The notes beneath the pieces are model-generated. The model ran no database searches. It saw only the letters and a program-made list of their open reading frames with translations, and was not told the DNA's origin. Positions 7,591-18,401 of a DNA stretch of 64,000 nucleotides are shown in pieces (the first letter of the stretch is position 1; each line of letters begins with the position of its first letter). Source of the stretch: Terriglobia bacterium (GTDB lineage Bacteria > Acidobacteriota > Terriglobia > Terriglobales > Acidobacteriaceae); assembly GCA_020072815.1 (NCBI GenBank), contig JAIQGE010000015.1, forward strand, positions 43,825 through 107,824, given 5' to 3'. Made by a program: the position numbers and the translations under genes.

Positions 7591-10500
7591 ATGAAGACCT
7601 TTCTCGACACAGTTCGCGAGCGCGTAGTCGTCTATGACGGCGCGATGGGCACGCAGATCCAGGACCGCAACCCGTCGCTGGACGACTATTGGGGCCAGGA
7701 GAACTGCTCAGAAATTCTGGTCCTGAGCCGCCCGGACATCATCAAGGACATCCACGCCGCCTATTTCACCGCCGGGGCCGACGTGGTGGAGACGGACACC
7801 TTCGGCGGCACCAGCATCGTGCTGGGAGAATTCGGTCTCGCGGACAAAGTCCACGAGATCAACAAGCGCGCCGCGGAACTGGCGCGCGAAGTCGCCGCCG
7901 GTTTCTCCACGCCGGCGCGTCCGCGCTTTGTTGCCGGCTCCATGGGCCCGGGCACCAAGCTGCCTTCGCTGGGACACATCGGCTTTGACGCCATGTGGAA
8001 GGCCTATCTGGAGCAGGCGCTCGGCCTGATTGACGGCGGCGTTGACGTGCTGCTGATTGAAACCTGTCAGGACATTCTGCAAACTAAGATCGCGCTGGCT
8101 GCAGTGTTTGACGCCATGAAGCAAGCCGGCAAACGCCTGCCGGTGCAGGCGCAAGTCACGCTGCAGGACAACGGCGCCATGCTGCTGGGGACTGAGATTG
8201 GCGCGGTGGAAACCACGCTGGAGCCGTACGATTGCGAAATCGTCGGGCTGAACTGCGCCACCGGACCGAAAGAGATGAACGACGCGGTCCGCTACCTGGC
8301 GCACAACTCGCCGCAGGAAATTTCCGTGCTGCCCAACGCCGGGCTGCCGCACTCCACGGGGCAGGTCTATCGCCTCACGCCGGACGAGTTGGCCGAGTAT
8401 CACAAGAAGTTCATCACCGAATACGGCGTACGCATTGTCGGCGGATGTTGCGGCACCACGCCCGAGCACATCAAAGTTGTTTCAGAAATATGCGCGAACC
8501 TGGAACCCGCCAAACGCGAAGTGAAGATCACCGCGGCCGCGGCCAGCGCCTACAGCATGGTCCCGCTGGACCTGGAGCCCAAGCCGCTGATCGTCGCGGA
8601 AGAAATGAACACCACCACGCGGGTGGAGAACTTCAAGAACATGGTCCGCGAAGGGAAGTATGACGACATTCTGGCCCTGGCCAAAAAGCTGGTGGCGGAA
8701 GGCTCACACATGCTGGACCTGTGCTGCGCCATTGTGGGCGAAGACGAGAAAGCGTACATCAGCAACATTCTGGACAAAGTCGCCACGCGTGTGCCCGCGC
8801 CGGTGCTGGTGGATTCCACCGAGGCCGACGTGATCGAAGAAGCGCTGAAGCGTATTCCCGGCAAGGCCATCATCAACTCTATCAATCTGGAGGACGGTGA
8901 GAAGCGCACGTCGAAAGTTCTGCCCATGGCCAAGCGCTACGGTGCGGCGGTGATCGCCCTGACTATTGACGAAGACGGCATGGCCCTGACGGCGGAGAAG
9001 AAAACCGCCGTCGCCAAGCGCATCTTCAAATTGGCCACCGAAAAATACGGCATTCGTCCGCAGGACCTGATCTTTGACGCGCTGACGCTGCCCATTTCCA
9101 CCGGCCAGGAAGAGTACCGCAGCGCCGGCATTGAGACCCTGAACGCCATCAAGAGGATCAAGCAGGAACTGCCCGACGTGAAGACCATTCTGGGCGTGAG
9201 CAACATCTCGTTTGGCTTGAACACTTACGCGCGGCGCGTGCTCAACAGCGTGTTCATGAAGGAAGCCGTGGACAACGGTCTGGACATGGCGATTGTGAAT
9301 TACGCCAAAATCTATCCTTTATATAAGATCCCGGAAATTGAGGTGGATCTGGCGCGCAAGCTCATCTATCGCGACCAGGCGAATGGCGATCCCCTGCAGT
9401 TCTACATGGCCCATTTCGCCGGGGCCACGCAGCAGCCGCAGGCGGACGTTACGCCGGTGGAAGCGCTGTCCGTGGAAGACAAGCTGAAGCGCTGCATCAT
9501 CAACGGCGAAAAAGCCCTGGGTGACGGCGCGCAGAAGCAGTCGCTGGAGCAGATCCTGGATGCTGCGCTGGCCACCTACTCGCCGCTGGACATCATTAAT
9601 ACCGTCCTGCTCGATGGCATGAAGACCGTGGGCGAGTTATTTGGCGCGCGCAAGATGCAGTTGCCTTCCGTGCTGGATTCCGCCGGCGTGATGAAGCAGG
9701 CCGTGGCTTATCTTGAGCCCAAGATGGAGAAGAAGGACGGCAACCAGAAGGGGACCATCGTGCTGGCCACGGTGAAGGGCGACGTACACGATATCGGCAA
9801 GAACCTGGTGGACATCATCCTGAGCAACAACGGCTACAAGGTGGTGAACCTTGGCATCAAGCAGCCGTCGGACTCGATCATCGCCGCGGCCAAGCAGCAC
9901 AACGCGCATGCCATCGGGCTGAGCGGGCTGCTGGTGAAGTCCACCCTGGAGATGAAGTACGTGATCCAGGACTTGCAAGCCCAGAAGCTGGACTATCCGG
10001 TGATCTGCGGCGGCGCTGCGCTCACGCGCAAATACGTGGAAGACGACCTGCGCCGCGAGTACGCGAACTCTGTCTTCTACGCCGACGATGCTTTTGCCGG
10101 CCTGCACATCATGGACGACCTGATCTCCGCCAACGGCCAGCGCGATAAGCGCCTGGAAGAGGGAAGAACAGTAAAAGAGTTTGCCAAGACCACGGCGATC
10201 GCGGGCGGCGCAAGCTCCGCGAGCACGGAACGGTCATCGGCGGTGCAGCCTGCGCCGAACATTCCTGTGCCGCCGTTTTACGGCGTGCGAGTGCGCAAAG
10301 ACTGGGACCTTGAGCAACTGTTCAGTTACATCAACCACACGGCACTGTTCAAGAACCAGTGGCAATTGAAGACGGCGTCGCAAGCCGATTACGCGCGCCT
10401 GGTGGAAGAAAAATATAAGCCCGTCCTGCACGACTTGCAGAAAGAGGTTGCGGCACAGGGCTGGTTTGAACCGAAAGTCGTTTACGGCTACTTTGCCTGC

Positions 10501-11052
10501 CAGGCTGAAGGCAATGACGTGGTCCTGTACGACTCGCCGCAATCGAAAAGGGAAATCCAGCGGTTTACTTTCCCGCGCCAGCGCGAAGGCCGCAAGCTCT
10601 CCATCGCCGACTTCTTCTTACCCAAAGACTCCGGGCAGTTTGACGTGATTGGCCTCTCAGTGGTGACCGTGGGCAGCCGCGCGTCGCTAGAGACCAAGAA
10701 GCTCTTTGATGCCGGCGAATTCACCAAGTATCTCTACTTGCACGGACTGAGCGTGGAGACCGCCGAAGCCCTGGCGGAGTTGCTGCACAAGAACATGAGG
10801 GAAGAGTTGGGCATCGCGGGCGACGATGCTCCGCGCATCACTGATCTGTTCCACCAGAAGTATCGGGGGTCGCGCTATTCATTCGGCTATCCCGCGTGTC
10901 CCAACCTTGAAGACCAGACAAAACTGTTCGCGCTGCTCAAGCCGGAAGAGAACATCGGCGTGCGCCTGACGCCCGGGTTCCACATGGAGCCGGAACAGTC
11001 CACGTCAGCGATTGTCGTGCATCATCCGCAAGCCAAGTATTTCGTGGTGTAG
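7591..11052 (+). CDS. metH: Cobalamin-dependent methionine synthase
   Basis: 1153 residues, close to the usual full length. Four modules are in order. The homocysteine S-methyltransferase domain (about 1-320) carries the zinc cysteines, one in VGLNCATGP and the pair in [10 protein letters not shown] (about 286-287). A pterin-binding domain for methyl-tetrahydrofolate spans about 330-600. The B12-binding region includes D731-x-H733-x-x-G736 in GDVHDIGKN, the lower cobalt ligand. The C-terminal S-adenosylmethionine activation domain (about 900-1153) includes [15 protein letters not shown]. The enzyme transfers the methyl group of methyl-THF to homocysteine and can be reductively reactivated with SAM. 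All key residues appear intact. It stands alone in its transcription unit. Confidence 0.97.
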   Translation: MKTFLDTVRERVVVYDGAMGTQIQDRNPSLDDYWGQENCSEILVLSRPDIIKDIHAAYFTAGADVVETDTFGGTSIVLGEFGLADKVHEINKRAAELAREVAAGFSTPARPRFVAGSMGPGTKLPSLGHIGFDAMWKAYLEQALGLIDGGVDVLLIETCQDILQTKIALAAVFDAMKQAGKRLPVQAQVTLQDNGAMLLGTEIGAVETTLEPYDCEIVGLNCATGPKEMNDAVRYLAHNSPQEISVLPNAGLPHSTGQVYRLTPDELAEYHKKFITEYGVRIVGGCCGTTPEHIKVVSEICANLEPAKREVKITAAAASAYSMVPLDLEPKPLIVAEEMNTTTRVENFKNMVREGKYDDILALAKKLVAEGSHMLDLCCAIVGEDEKAYISNILDKVATRVPAPVLVDSTEADVIEEALKRIPGKAIINSINLEDGEKRTSKVLPMAKRYGAAVIALTIDEDGMALTAEKKTAVAKRIFKLATEKYGIRPQDLIFDALTLPISTGQEEYRSAGIETLNAIKRIKQELPDVKTILGVSNISFGLNTYARRVLNSVFMKEAVDNGLDMAIVNYAKIYPLYKIPEIEVDLARKLIYRDQANGDPLQFYMAHFAGATQQPQADVTPVEALSVEDKLKRCIINGEKALGDGAQKQSLEQILDAALATYSPLDIINTVLLDGMKTVGELFGARKMQLPSVLDSAGVMKQAVAYLEPKMEKKDGNQKGTIVLATVKGDVHDIGKNLVDIILSNNGYKVVNLGIKQPSDSIIAAAKQHNAHAIGLSGLLVKSTLEMKYVIQDLQAQKLDYPVICGGAALTRKYVEDDLRREYANSVFYADDAFAGLHIMDDLISANGQRDKRLEEGRTVKEFAKTTAIAGGASSASTERSSAVQPAPNIPVPPFYGVRVRKDWDLEQLFSYINHTALFKNQWQLKTASQADYARLVEEKYKPVLHDLQKEVAAQGWFEPKVVYGYFACQAEGNDVVLYDSPQSKREIQRFTFPRQREGRKLSIADFFLPKDSGQFDVIGLSVVTVGSRASLETKKLFDAGEFTKYLYLHGLSVETAEALAELLHKNMREELGIAGDDAPRITDLFHQKYRGSRYSFGYPACPNLEDQTKLFALLKPEENIGVRLTPGFHMEPEQSTSAIVVHHPQAKYFVV

Positions 11053-11689
11053 CGCGGCGCGCTTCTCTAAACATGAGAAGGACAGCGTTAAGAAACGTTC
11101 AGCACATCGCGTGAACCACACACAAACTCATTTGCTTTGACGCCTCATCAACAAAAAAGTTAGCGATGATGAACCGTCAATTTGTTGCGCGATGGAAAAT
11201 GCGTGAAGAGCGCGCGACAAGCTCTCCACAATTGTGTAGAGAGCGCGCAGGTTCGCAACAAGAAATCATAGTGCAACGTGTTAAGAAATTGTTAAACAAG
11301 CGTGCCGATAGTCATCGGTTGGTTGATACATTACCTCAGCCGCGTCGAACTATGCGGATCTAGTGCTCGCGCAATCAAATGAATAGTCATCTCCGCAACT
11401 AATATTTCCGTTGATGTAAGAGATTGCATCGTCGTGCGATGCGTGACGCTGATGTCCTCCGCGTTGCACTCGTCGGCAGAGCGTCAACCCTCGCAGTATT
11501 GCTCATCCGCGCAAGCAAAGCGGGTAGAGCCATATGGGTTAAGTAGTCCGCCGCTGCTCCAGTTCGCGAATGGCATGCGCATTGCATTACGCGTTAGCAA
11601 GCGATGTGCAACCAGGAGACGGAGAAGAAGGCCGCGCCCGCGGTCTGCCATCGCTGCATGTCCAAAATAGTGAAATGGAGATTTGCAGT
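11053..11689. other. Long leader/intergenic region upstream of the TonB receptor
   Basis: 637 bases without a credible gene. The sequence is visibly more AT-rich than its surroundings (for example TTAAGAAATTGTTAAACAAGC around 11281). It holds one short palindrome at 11221-11244 but no recognised promoter, RNA or riboswitch. Long leaders of this sort are frequent before acidobacterial TonB-dependent receptors, so it may be a regulated 5' UTR. Confidence 0.45.
11221..11244. repeat. Nested imperfect palindrome
   Basis: GCTCTC and GAGAGC arms (11221-11226 and 11239-11244) enclose a perfect 10-bp palindrome CACAATTGTG (11227-11236). It could be an operator or a small hairpin in the receptor leader; no regulator is assigned. 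Confidence 0.3.
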
Positions 11690-14600
11690 ATGGAAAGAGT
11701 ACTACGCAGATTCATAGTTCCTATTGCCATGAGCTTGGCACTCATAGTGTGCATCCCATCGTTCGGCCAGGTCCTCAAGGGTTCAATCTCAGGGACCGTG
11801 GTTGACCCGTAGGGTGCAGTCATACCTGGAGCCCAGGCTAAGGCCACGAATACGCAAACTGGGGTCGCGCTCACTACTACCACGGATGAAACCGGGTTCT
11901 TCAAGTTCAACCTGATTGCCGCGGGAGACTACAAGATTGAAGTGTCCGCCAAAGGCTTCAGTACGGCCGTGCAGAAAGACGTTGCCGTGACGGCCGGACA
12001 GGACACCGGATTGAGTGCAATCAAGCTTGCCGTCGGTGACATCACCAGTTCGGTGGAAGTCACGGCGACCGCGCCGATGATTGAGTCCACGCAGGCGCAG
12101 GTTACCAACACGTTCAGCGGTCTGGCGCTGAGCCAGTTCGCCGGCGTCCAGGAAAACCAGGGTCTGGACAACCTGGCTTTGTTTGTTCCCGGCGTTGTGT
12201 CCACGCGTGACAACAGCTTTTCCAATGCCAACGGTGGCACTGGATTCTCTTCGAACGGGTTGCGCGGCCGGAATAACGACCAGGAAATTGACGGTCAGAA
12301 CAACAATGACAACAGCGTGGCTGGCCCGGCGTTGTTTGTCAGCGATCCGGAGTTCGTCCAGCAGTACGTGATCATTACCAATAATTTTGGCCCGGAATAC
12401 GGCCGCAACGCCGGTTCGGTGGTGAATCTGATCACTAAGAGCGGCGGGAATGCGTGGCACGGCAGCATTTACGGCAACGAGAACAACTCCGTCCTCAACA
12501 CTCTGACCAGCGGGCAAAAGAACGCTTCGCCTCCGCTGACCAAGCCGCCGCGCGCCAACGACGAATTCAGCGGTTTCACCATTGGCGGCCCGGTGGTGAA
12601 GAACAAGATGTTCTTCTTCGGCGGATTTGACAATCAACTGGTTTCCACCAGCAGTTTGTTCAACACCGGCAGCGTTACCCCCACACCCGCCGGGTTGGCC
12701 ACGCTGGCGGGTTGTTTCCCCACAGGGGCCAGCGCCAACGCAATCGCGGCGTTAGCCAAGTTTGGTCCGTACGGGATTTCCGCCGGCGTTCCAACCCCCG
12801 GCAACATCACCACCACGGACCTTACGGGATGTTCGGGGGTTGAGATCGGCACCGTGTCCCGCCTGCTGCCGACCCCCGCCCACATTTTCAACTGGATTAC
12901 CCGGGAAGATTTGCAACTGGGCAATAACACCATCACCGGCCGTTATCTTTTCGGGCGGACGAACTTCTTCAACCTCAATGACAACGGCGCCGCGGGCTAC
13001 GTGATTAACGTTCCAGCGCTAAGCCAGGCCGCTTTGATCAGCTGGACCCGCAACTTCACCACGCACATGGTCAACGAGGCGCGCGTTAGCTTTGATCGCC
13101 TCAACGTGGAGTTCGGCGGAAGCAGCATCGGTACCGAACCCACCACCGGCAATCTGCTGAACGCGGTGACCAACGTCGCCTTCCTGGACGGCGCGACCCT
13201 TGGCTTCGGCCCCAATCCCGCCTTTCCTCAGGGACGCGTGGTAAACACCTGGCAGGGTCAGGACAACTGGAATTATTTGCTTGGCCGGCATCAGCTGAAA
13301 GCGGGCGTAAACTATACCTACCAGCAGTCGCCCACCATCTTTTTGCCGGGCGTGAACGGAAACTACAACTACGCCAGCCTGGACGCCTATGTTCACAACG
13401 TTCCTTCCGTCGTGTTCATCACCCAGGGCAATCCGGAGCTTGGGCTGAAAGAGCATGACACGTTCCTGTACCTGGGCGACGACTGGAAAGTCCGCCAGAA
13501 CCTGATGCTGAATCTGGGTCTCACCTGGACCTACGTTGGGCAGCCCATCAACCAGCTGAACGACCTGACCGTGAAAAACGAAACAGGTCCCAACCCTCTG
13601 TTCGATCCCACGCTGCCGCTGGCGGTGCGCACATCTCCCAGGATCGCCTCTTTCAAGAACGGTTTTGGGCCCAGCGCTGGCTTTGCCTACTCGCCGCAGT
13701 GGGGAGGCTTCCTCACCGGCAACGGCAAGACCGTGATTCGCGGCGGCTATCGCCTGTCTTACGATCCGGCGTTCTTCAACATCTTGCTTAACAACTATGG
13801 CGGCGCTCCTAACGTACTTTCCACCGCGCTGGTGCCGACCCCTACCACGCTGGCCCAGCTTCAACTCCCTGCGGTGGCCACCGGGCCGAACGTGCGGGCG
13901 CTGGTAGGTCCTCTGGTTCCGGTAGGACAACTGGATCCTCGTACTCTGGGTGAGGCGACGGTTTCCAACGACTTCAGACCGGACCGCGTGCAGAGCTGGA
14001 GTTTCGGGTTCGAGAGGTCCCTCACCAAGAACGCGGCGTTTGAGGCCCGTTATGTGGGCAACCATGCCACGGACCTCTTCCAGTCCGTAAACGCCAATCC
14101 CATGGTTGGCTCGGCCGCGAACCCCGGTCTGGCGCAGTTCTTTCCTAACCTGCTGCCGCCGGGAACAACGGCATGTGCCGATGCCACGGCGGTTGGATTT
14201 GGCCGCGTCAACTGCGATCAGGGAATCGTTTTGCAGCGCAACAACGGCGGTTACTCTGACTACAACGCCCTGCAGTTGAATTTCCGCGCCAACAACCTAT
14301 TCAGGCAGCTGACTCTGAACACCGCTTACGCCTTCAGCAAGACCACGGACAACGTAAGCGAGATATTCAACACGTTCGGGGGCGGCAACACCGTTTCGCT
14401 GGCCCAGAACCCCTTCAACACCACCACCGCCGAGCATGGGCTCTCCGGGGTGGATATCCCGCACCAGTTCACCATCAACTTTGTGGAGCAGTTGCCTTTC
14501 TTCAGAGACCAGCACGGCTTTGCTGGACATCTGCTCGGTGGCTGGGCAATCTCCGGCGATTACATTTGGAACTCCGGACAGAACTACACCCCGTTCATGG

Positions 14601-15217
14601 CGGTGTTCGCCAACCTTACGGCTGCTGGTGATTTCTATGACCAGGGCTTCCTGAACAACTTCAACGCCGGCGGCCTGGGCGTGGCCCGTCCGTTCCTGGG
14701 CAACGCCAGCGCTCCGGTCAACACCGTGGGCATCTTCGCAGGCGATGCTTGCTTGCTCTTCGGCGGCGGCTGCGCGCTTCCGGCCACGCAATTGGTAAGC
14801 CTGAATGCGCTCAACGCCAACAACCCTGCGGTGGTCTCGGTGACCAAAGACCAGGTGCACTTCATCGCCAATACCGGAGTCGCCCAGACCGTATTTGGGA
14901 CGCCGTTCGGAAACGTCCCGCGCAACGCTCTGCGTGATGCTCCCAGCAATTTCCTCAATCTCAGCGTCTATAAGCGCGTCAAGCTGGGTGAACATGTGGC
15001 CTTTGAGTTCCACACTACCTTCTTGAACGCTTTGAACCATGCCAACTTCCTGGGCGTGAATCCCTTTGTGGAGAATGCCGGCAACCCCAACTTTGGGAAC
15101 GTTTTTGCCACCCCGAGCAAAGACATTGATCTCTTCAACGGCGGCACGGACGGCATTCCGGGCTCCACCCTGGCCGCGGCTCGTCGCATTTATTTTGGAG
15201 GAAAGATCACCTTCTAA
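11690..15217 (+). pseudogene. Oar-like TonB-dependent receptor, interrupted by an in-frame amber codon
   Basis: The gene starts at ATG 11690, with GGAG nine bases upstream, and encodes a signal peptide ending PSFGQ. It then enters a carboxypeptidase-regulatory-like domain (SISGTVVDP). TAG at 11810-11812 interrupts it; the same frame continues at once with GAVIPGAQAKATN, the normal continuation of this domain, and stays open to 15217 (about 1175 codons in total). The remainder has a plug region, a long beta-barrel rich in Asn, Gly and aromatics, and ends in IYFGGKITF with the terminal Phe of outer-membrane barrels. Such proteins import large substrates across the outer membrane. A CAG-to-TAG change would explain the stop. 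It may be a recent nonsense mutation, an assembly error, or read through by a suppressor. The part after the stop lacks its export signal. Confidence 0.85.
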
Positions 15218-15242
15218 GGCTGTTTCACTTTGCTGACTCAAA

Positions 15243-15272
15243 GGCCCGTCGTTCCGGCGGGCCATTTTTTTT
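15243..15272 (+). terminator. Intrinsic terminator after the TonB receptor
   Basis: A 9-bp stem (GGCCCGTCG/CGGCGGGCC, one G-U pair) with a 3-base loop is followed by A and eight T residues, 25 bases after the receptor stop codon. Confidence 0.85.
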
Positions 15273-15314
15273 CGGCGAAGCTCGCGGTGAAGAAAAGGTC
15301 GGGTCGAAACGCGG

Positions 15315-15644
15315 TCAGGGCACGGGATCAACAGTGCCGAAGGGTACCGCACGCGTGCAGGAGGAAAGGCGTTTGACGGACATCAAGACGCCCCGGCGGA
15401 TGCCGTACTTGCGCACGGCTTCCACCGAATACTCAGAGCATGTGGGCGAGTAGCGGCAGGCCACAAACTTCCTGGAAAGGGGCCGTCCAAAGTGCTGGTA
15501 ACCGTGGACTGCCCCCACAAAGAGCCTGCCGGTTATTTGCCGGTCCGGCGGACGTAGCGAATCCGCAGCCGCCAGCCCCAGCAGGGCCAGCATCAGAACC
15601 AGGTAAGTTGCCGGCTTCTTTAAGCGTTCCCGCAATGCGGACAT
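15315..15644 (-). CDS. yidD: Membrane protein insertion efficiency factor YidD
   Basis: 109 residues from the ATG at 15644. A hydrophobic N-terminal helix (about 13-28) precedes the YidD (haemolytic) domain: GYQHFGRPLS, then the diagnostic CRYSPTCSEYSVEAV, a basic helix GIRRGVLMSVKRL, a third conserved Cys and the terminal DPVP. YidD is a small protein that helps YidC/Sec insert inner-membrane proteins. The N-terminal helix is an addition to the compact core of about 70 residues. Its start lies inside the end of the zinc-ribbon gene (25-base overlap), so they are probably co-transcribed. It is not beside rpmH/rnpA/yidC as in the classic arrangement, which suggests an extra paralogue. Confidence 0.82.
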   Translation of the reverse strand: MSALRERLKKPATYLVLMLALLGLAAADSLRPPDRQITGRLFVGAVHGYQHFGRPLSRKFVACRYSPTCSEYSVEAVRKYGIRRGVLMSVKRLSSCTRAVPFGTVDPVP

Positions 15645-15988
15645 TTGGCGCTCGCCTGCAGCCGCTTGTTGTTGCAACTGGCACACTGAATCAGATTGCC
15701 CTGGGGCCGCGCAAGGATGTAGATGACCAATCCAATGAGGCCGGTGAACATCACCAGGATCATCCACAGGACTGCATTGTCCAGCCCGCGGTTCTTGGCG
15801 TCCTTCGCCACCCAGACCAGTAGTGCGATGTTGAGCGCCAGAATGGCGATGAAGATGAAGATCATGAACGCACCGCAGCCAAAACAGCCTGCTGCGGCGG
15901 CAGCGTCGTCAGGATTACTCTGTGCCCAGAGGGCCTGACTCAGCAAAAGCATCGGTAGAACCAGCAAGAACCCACGCAATTTGTGCAT
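15620..15988 (-). CDS. PLDc_N-type membrane protein with C-terminal zinc ribbon
   Basis: 122 residues. A signal-like N terminus (ends LWAQ) precedes a Cys-containing hydrophobic segment (about 30-60) and a second helix, matching the PLDc_N/cardiolipin-synthase N-terminal two-helix signature (ALLVWVAKDAKNRGLDNAVLW, then GLIGLVIYILARP). A small zinc ribbon closes the protein, CASC and CPHC spaced 14 residues apart. It is probably a membrane protein with a cytoplasmic metal-binding tail. Its 3' end overlaps the yidD start. Function unknown; a role in membrane protein quality control is only a guess from the neighbour. Confidence 0.75.
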   Translation of the reverse strand: MHKLRGFLLVLPMLLLSQALWAQSNPDDAAAAAGCFGCGAFMIFIFIAILALNIALLVWVAKDAKNRGLDNAVLWMILVMFTGLIGLVIYILARPQGNLIQCASCNNKRLQASAKCPHCGNA

Positions 15989-16478
15989 TTAGTTTCCCCC
16001 AGGAGAGTTTCGAACGCGGCGAGTGCGCCATTCCTCGTTCATCGGTTTCAAAATGCCACTCACTCTACCGGAAGGGCGAAGTTGTTGGCAAGGGAAAACA
16101 GGGTTATGAGCGCAGGAAGGTGAATCCCCCTGCACATTGCGCGCGCGCGTCGAAGAACGTGGCAACTTCTTCCGCCGCTCCCGCCTTGTGCAGGTCTTAA
16201 TTGGATGGGTAAAGGGCCGATGCCGCGGCCGGTCAAAGGTCACAGTCAGCGAGTGATCCCGTGTCGTGCGTGACACGTCCGTCTCCCAACTGACACAAGA
16301 TTATCTCTTCGAATCCCGTCAATTTCGGCCTTTCCGCCGCTTCTTCAACTTGGACAACAAAATGCTTCTCTCCCACGCGAAGCGTGGACCTATGGAGAGC
16401 AAAAAACACAGCAGCAAAGAAACTGCGAGAAAACATGGCGGCTACCTCGCCGCAAGTTGTATAGTCGCAAGTCGAGCC
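15989..16478. other. Intergenic region before the propeller operon
   Basis: About 490 bases if the propeller gene starts at 16479. The region includes a GC-alternating run (GCGCGCGCG near 16139) and no recognised promoter. An open frame in the propeller gene's phase extends back to 16266, but its residues are not signal-like, so I treat it as leader. Confidence 0.4.
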
Positions 16479-18401
16479 ATGAAAGCCTTTGCCCGCTTGA
16501 AGTGGCGATATGTGATCGCGCTGGCCCTGGGCCTTGCCGTGGGTTCGGTGGGCCTTGTGTATTGGCAGGCAAGCAGAGCTTTGCGGGTGGCGACCCATGA
16601 GGTCCGCGTGCAGGACGACTTGCCCTTCGTCACCGCCCGCCTCACGCCTGTCAGCAGCAGCTTTGAATGGATCAGCGCGCCCGCGGCCTTCACCGGCGCT
16701 GCCGTCTACAAAGGCGACTTCTACCTCTGTGGCGCTTCCGGGCTCTTTCAGTATGACGCCCACGGCGTGTTGCTCAAGCACTATCGCCCCGGACAGGACC
16801 TCCCACCCGCTCCCCTTCTGCGCATGGCCAGCGGAGTGTTAAAAGACTCTAAAGAGCCAGAGCTTTTCCTCACCACGGCCGGCCAGGGCGTTCTGGTCTT
16901 CAACGGAACAGACTTCCGCCAGTTCCTGCCCACCGCACCTGAGCTGCGGACCATCACCTCTATTCTTCCTTTGAGTTCCGGGCAGTTGCTGATCGGCACC
17001 CGTAAACGCGGAGTGCTGGTGTATGACGGAGTCCAGCTCAAGCAGTTTCACCCTGCGCTTGCCGCGCTGCACGTGACCGAACTGGCCGGCAGCGAAGCCG
17101 ATCTGTGGGTCGGGACGCAGGACCAGGGCGTAGTCCATTTTCAGGCGGGACGAGCCGAGGCTTTCGCTGAAGCCCAGGGCATGCCTGATCCGCAAGTGTT
17201 CTCCATTGCCTTGCTGGACAGCAAAACCTACGTGGGCACGGCCGCGGGAATCGCAGAATTTGACTCCGGCCGCTTTGTCCGCGTGCTGGCGCCAGGAATT
17301 TTCGCCCGCGCTCTCTACGCCGGCGGAGCCAGCGTCCTTAGCGGCGGCCCCGCGCAGGGGATTGCCGAGATCAATCCTGAGCCGCGGCGGCTCAAAGGCC
17401 TGCTGCAGACCACGGCGACCACCATGTCTGACGTCGAACAGATCTTCCGGGAAGGTGACACGCTCTACGCCGTCACTCCCCGCGCGCTCTTCGCCAAACA
17501 GGGCGAACATGGCAACTGGCGCCGCGTCCTCTCGCCCGACGCCACCCTCCTGGCGGACCGCAACATCTCAGCCCTGGCCTTGGACTCCGGCAACCGTCTC
17601 TGGGTGGGCTACTTTGATCGCGGCCTCGACCTGTTTGCCCCTGACCTGCGCTCCGCTACGCATATAGAAGATGACAACGTTTTTTGCGTGAACCGCATTG
17701 TGTCCAATTCCGCATCTGGCGCCATGGTTGTAGCCACGGCCAATGGCCTAGTTCTGTTCGACCAACTCGGACGCAAACAACAAGTGCTGGGCCGCAGTGA
17801 CGGCCTGATGGCTGACCACATCACGGACGCGGCCCTTTATCGCGGCGGCATGGTGCTGGCCACGCCCGCCGGACTCACTTTTCTGGATGCCAGCGGCCCC
17901 CACAGCCTGTATGCCTTCCATGGCTTGGTCAACAACCACGTTTACACCGTAGCGGCCGACGGAAAAGAAGTTGTGGCCGGCACGCTGGGCGGAATCTCCG
18001 TGCTGGAAGACGAGAACGTTGCCGCCAACTACACCGTGGCCACGCGCGGGCTCACCCACAACTGGATCTCTGCCGTGGTCCGCGATGGACATGATTGGAT
18101 TGTTGGCACCTACGGCGGAGGCATCGTGCGCCTGCTGGCCAACGGGCGATTTGAGCCGTTTGAAGTCGCCACCGGCAAGTTTGAGGTCTATCCCAACGCC
18201 ATGCTGGCCACCGGCAATCATGTTCTCGCCGGGACGCTGAGCCAGGGACTTTACGTTTACAACCGCAACTCTAATCGCTGGACGGTCATCACCGAAGGCT
18301 TGCCGTCGCTTACGGTGACCGCGCTGGCCTACGGCAACGGAACCATTTACGTGGGCACAGACAACGGTCTGGTCCGCATCCCGGAGCAAAATCTGCCATG
18401 A
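16479..18401 (+). CDS. Membrane-anchored beta-propeller protein (two-component-regulator-propeller type)
   Basis: About 640 residues from ATG 16479. I chose this start because it begins a basic stretch and a clear TM/signal anchor (about 10-28, IALALGLAVGSVGLVYW); earlier in-frame ATGs exist at 16372, 16392 and elsewhere, and none has a strong Shine-Dalgarno. The rest is blades of about 40 residues with recurring L/VWVG, G-GV and NGLV words (GNRLWVGYFDRGLDLF, IVGTYGGGIVRLL, IYVGTDNGLVRIP). This is the pattern of propellers found in front of hybrid kinases, but here there is no kinase. It opens a six-gene operon and overlaps the next gene by ATGA. It is likely an extracytoplasmic ligand- or protein-binding component. 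Confidence 0.8.
   Translation: MKAFARLKWRYVIALALGLAVGSVGLVYWQASRALRVATHEVRVQDDLPFVTARLTPVSSSFEWISAPAAFTGAAVYKGDFYLCGASGLFQYDAHGVLLKHYRPGQDLPPAPLLRMASGVLKDSKEPELFLTTAGQGVLVFNGTDFRQFLPTAPELRTITSILPLSSGQLLIGTRKRGVLVYDGVQLKQFHPALAALHVTELAGSEADLWVGTQDQGVVHFQAGRAEAFAEAQGMPDPQVFSIALLDSKTYVGTAAGIAEFDSGRFVRVLAPGIFARALYAGGASVLSGGPAQGIAEINPEPRRLKGLLQTTATTMSDVEQIFREGDTLYAVTPRALFAKQGEHGNWRRVLSPDATLLADRNISALALDSGNRLWVGYFDRGLDLFAPDLRSATHIEDDNVFCVNRIVSNSASGAMVVATANGLVLFDQLGRKQQVLGRSDGLMADHITDAALYRGGMVLATPAGLTFLDASGPHSLYAFHGLVNNHVYTVAADGKEVVAGTLGGISVLEDENVAANYTVATRGLTHNWISAVVRDGHDWIVGTYGGGIVRLLANGRFEPFEVATGKFEVYPNAMLATGNHVLAGTLSQGLYVYNRNSNRWTVITEGLPSLTVTALAYGNGTIYVGTDNGLVRIPEQNLP

Noticed and set aside
11166..11363. 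A 65-codon open frame in the leader of the TonB receptor
   Set aside because: No ribosome-binding site, AT-rich sequence and no domain; more likely leader DNA.
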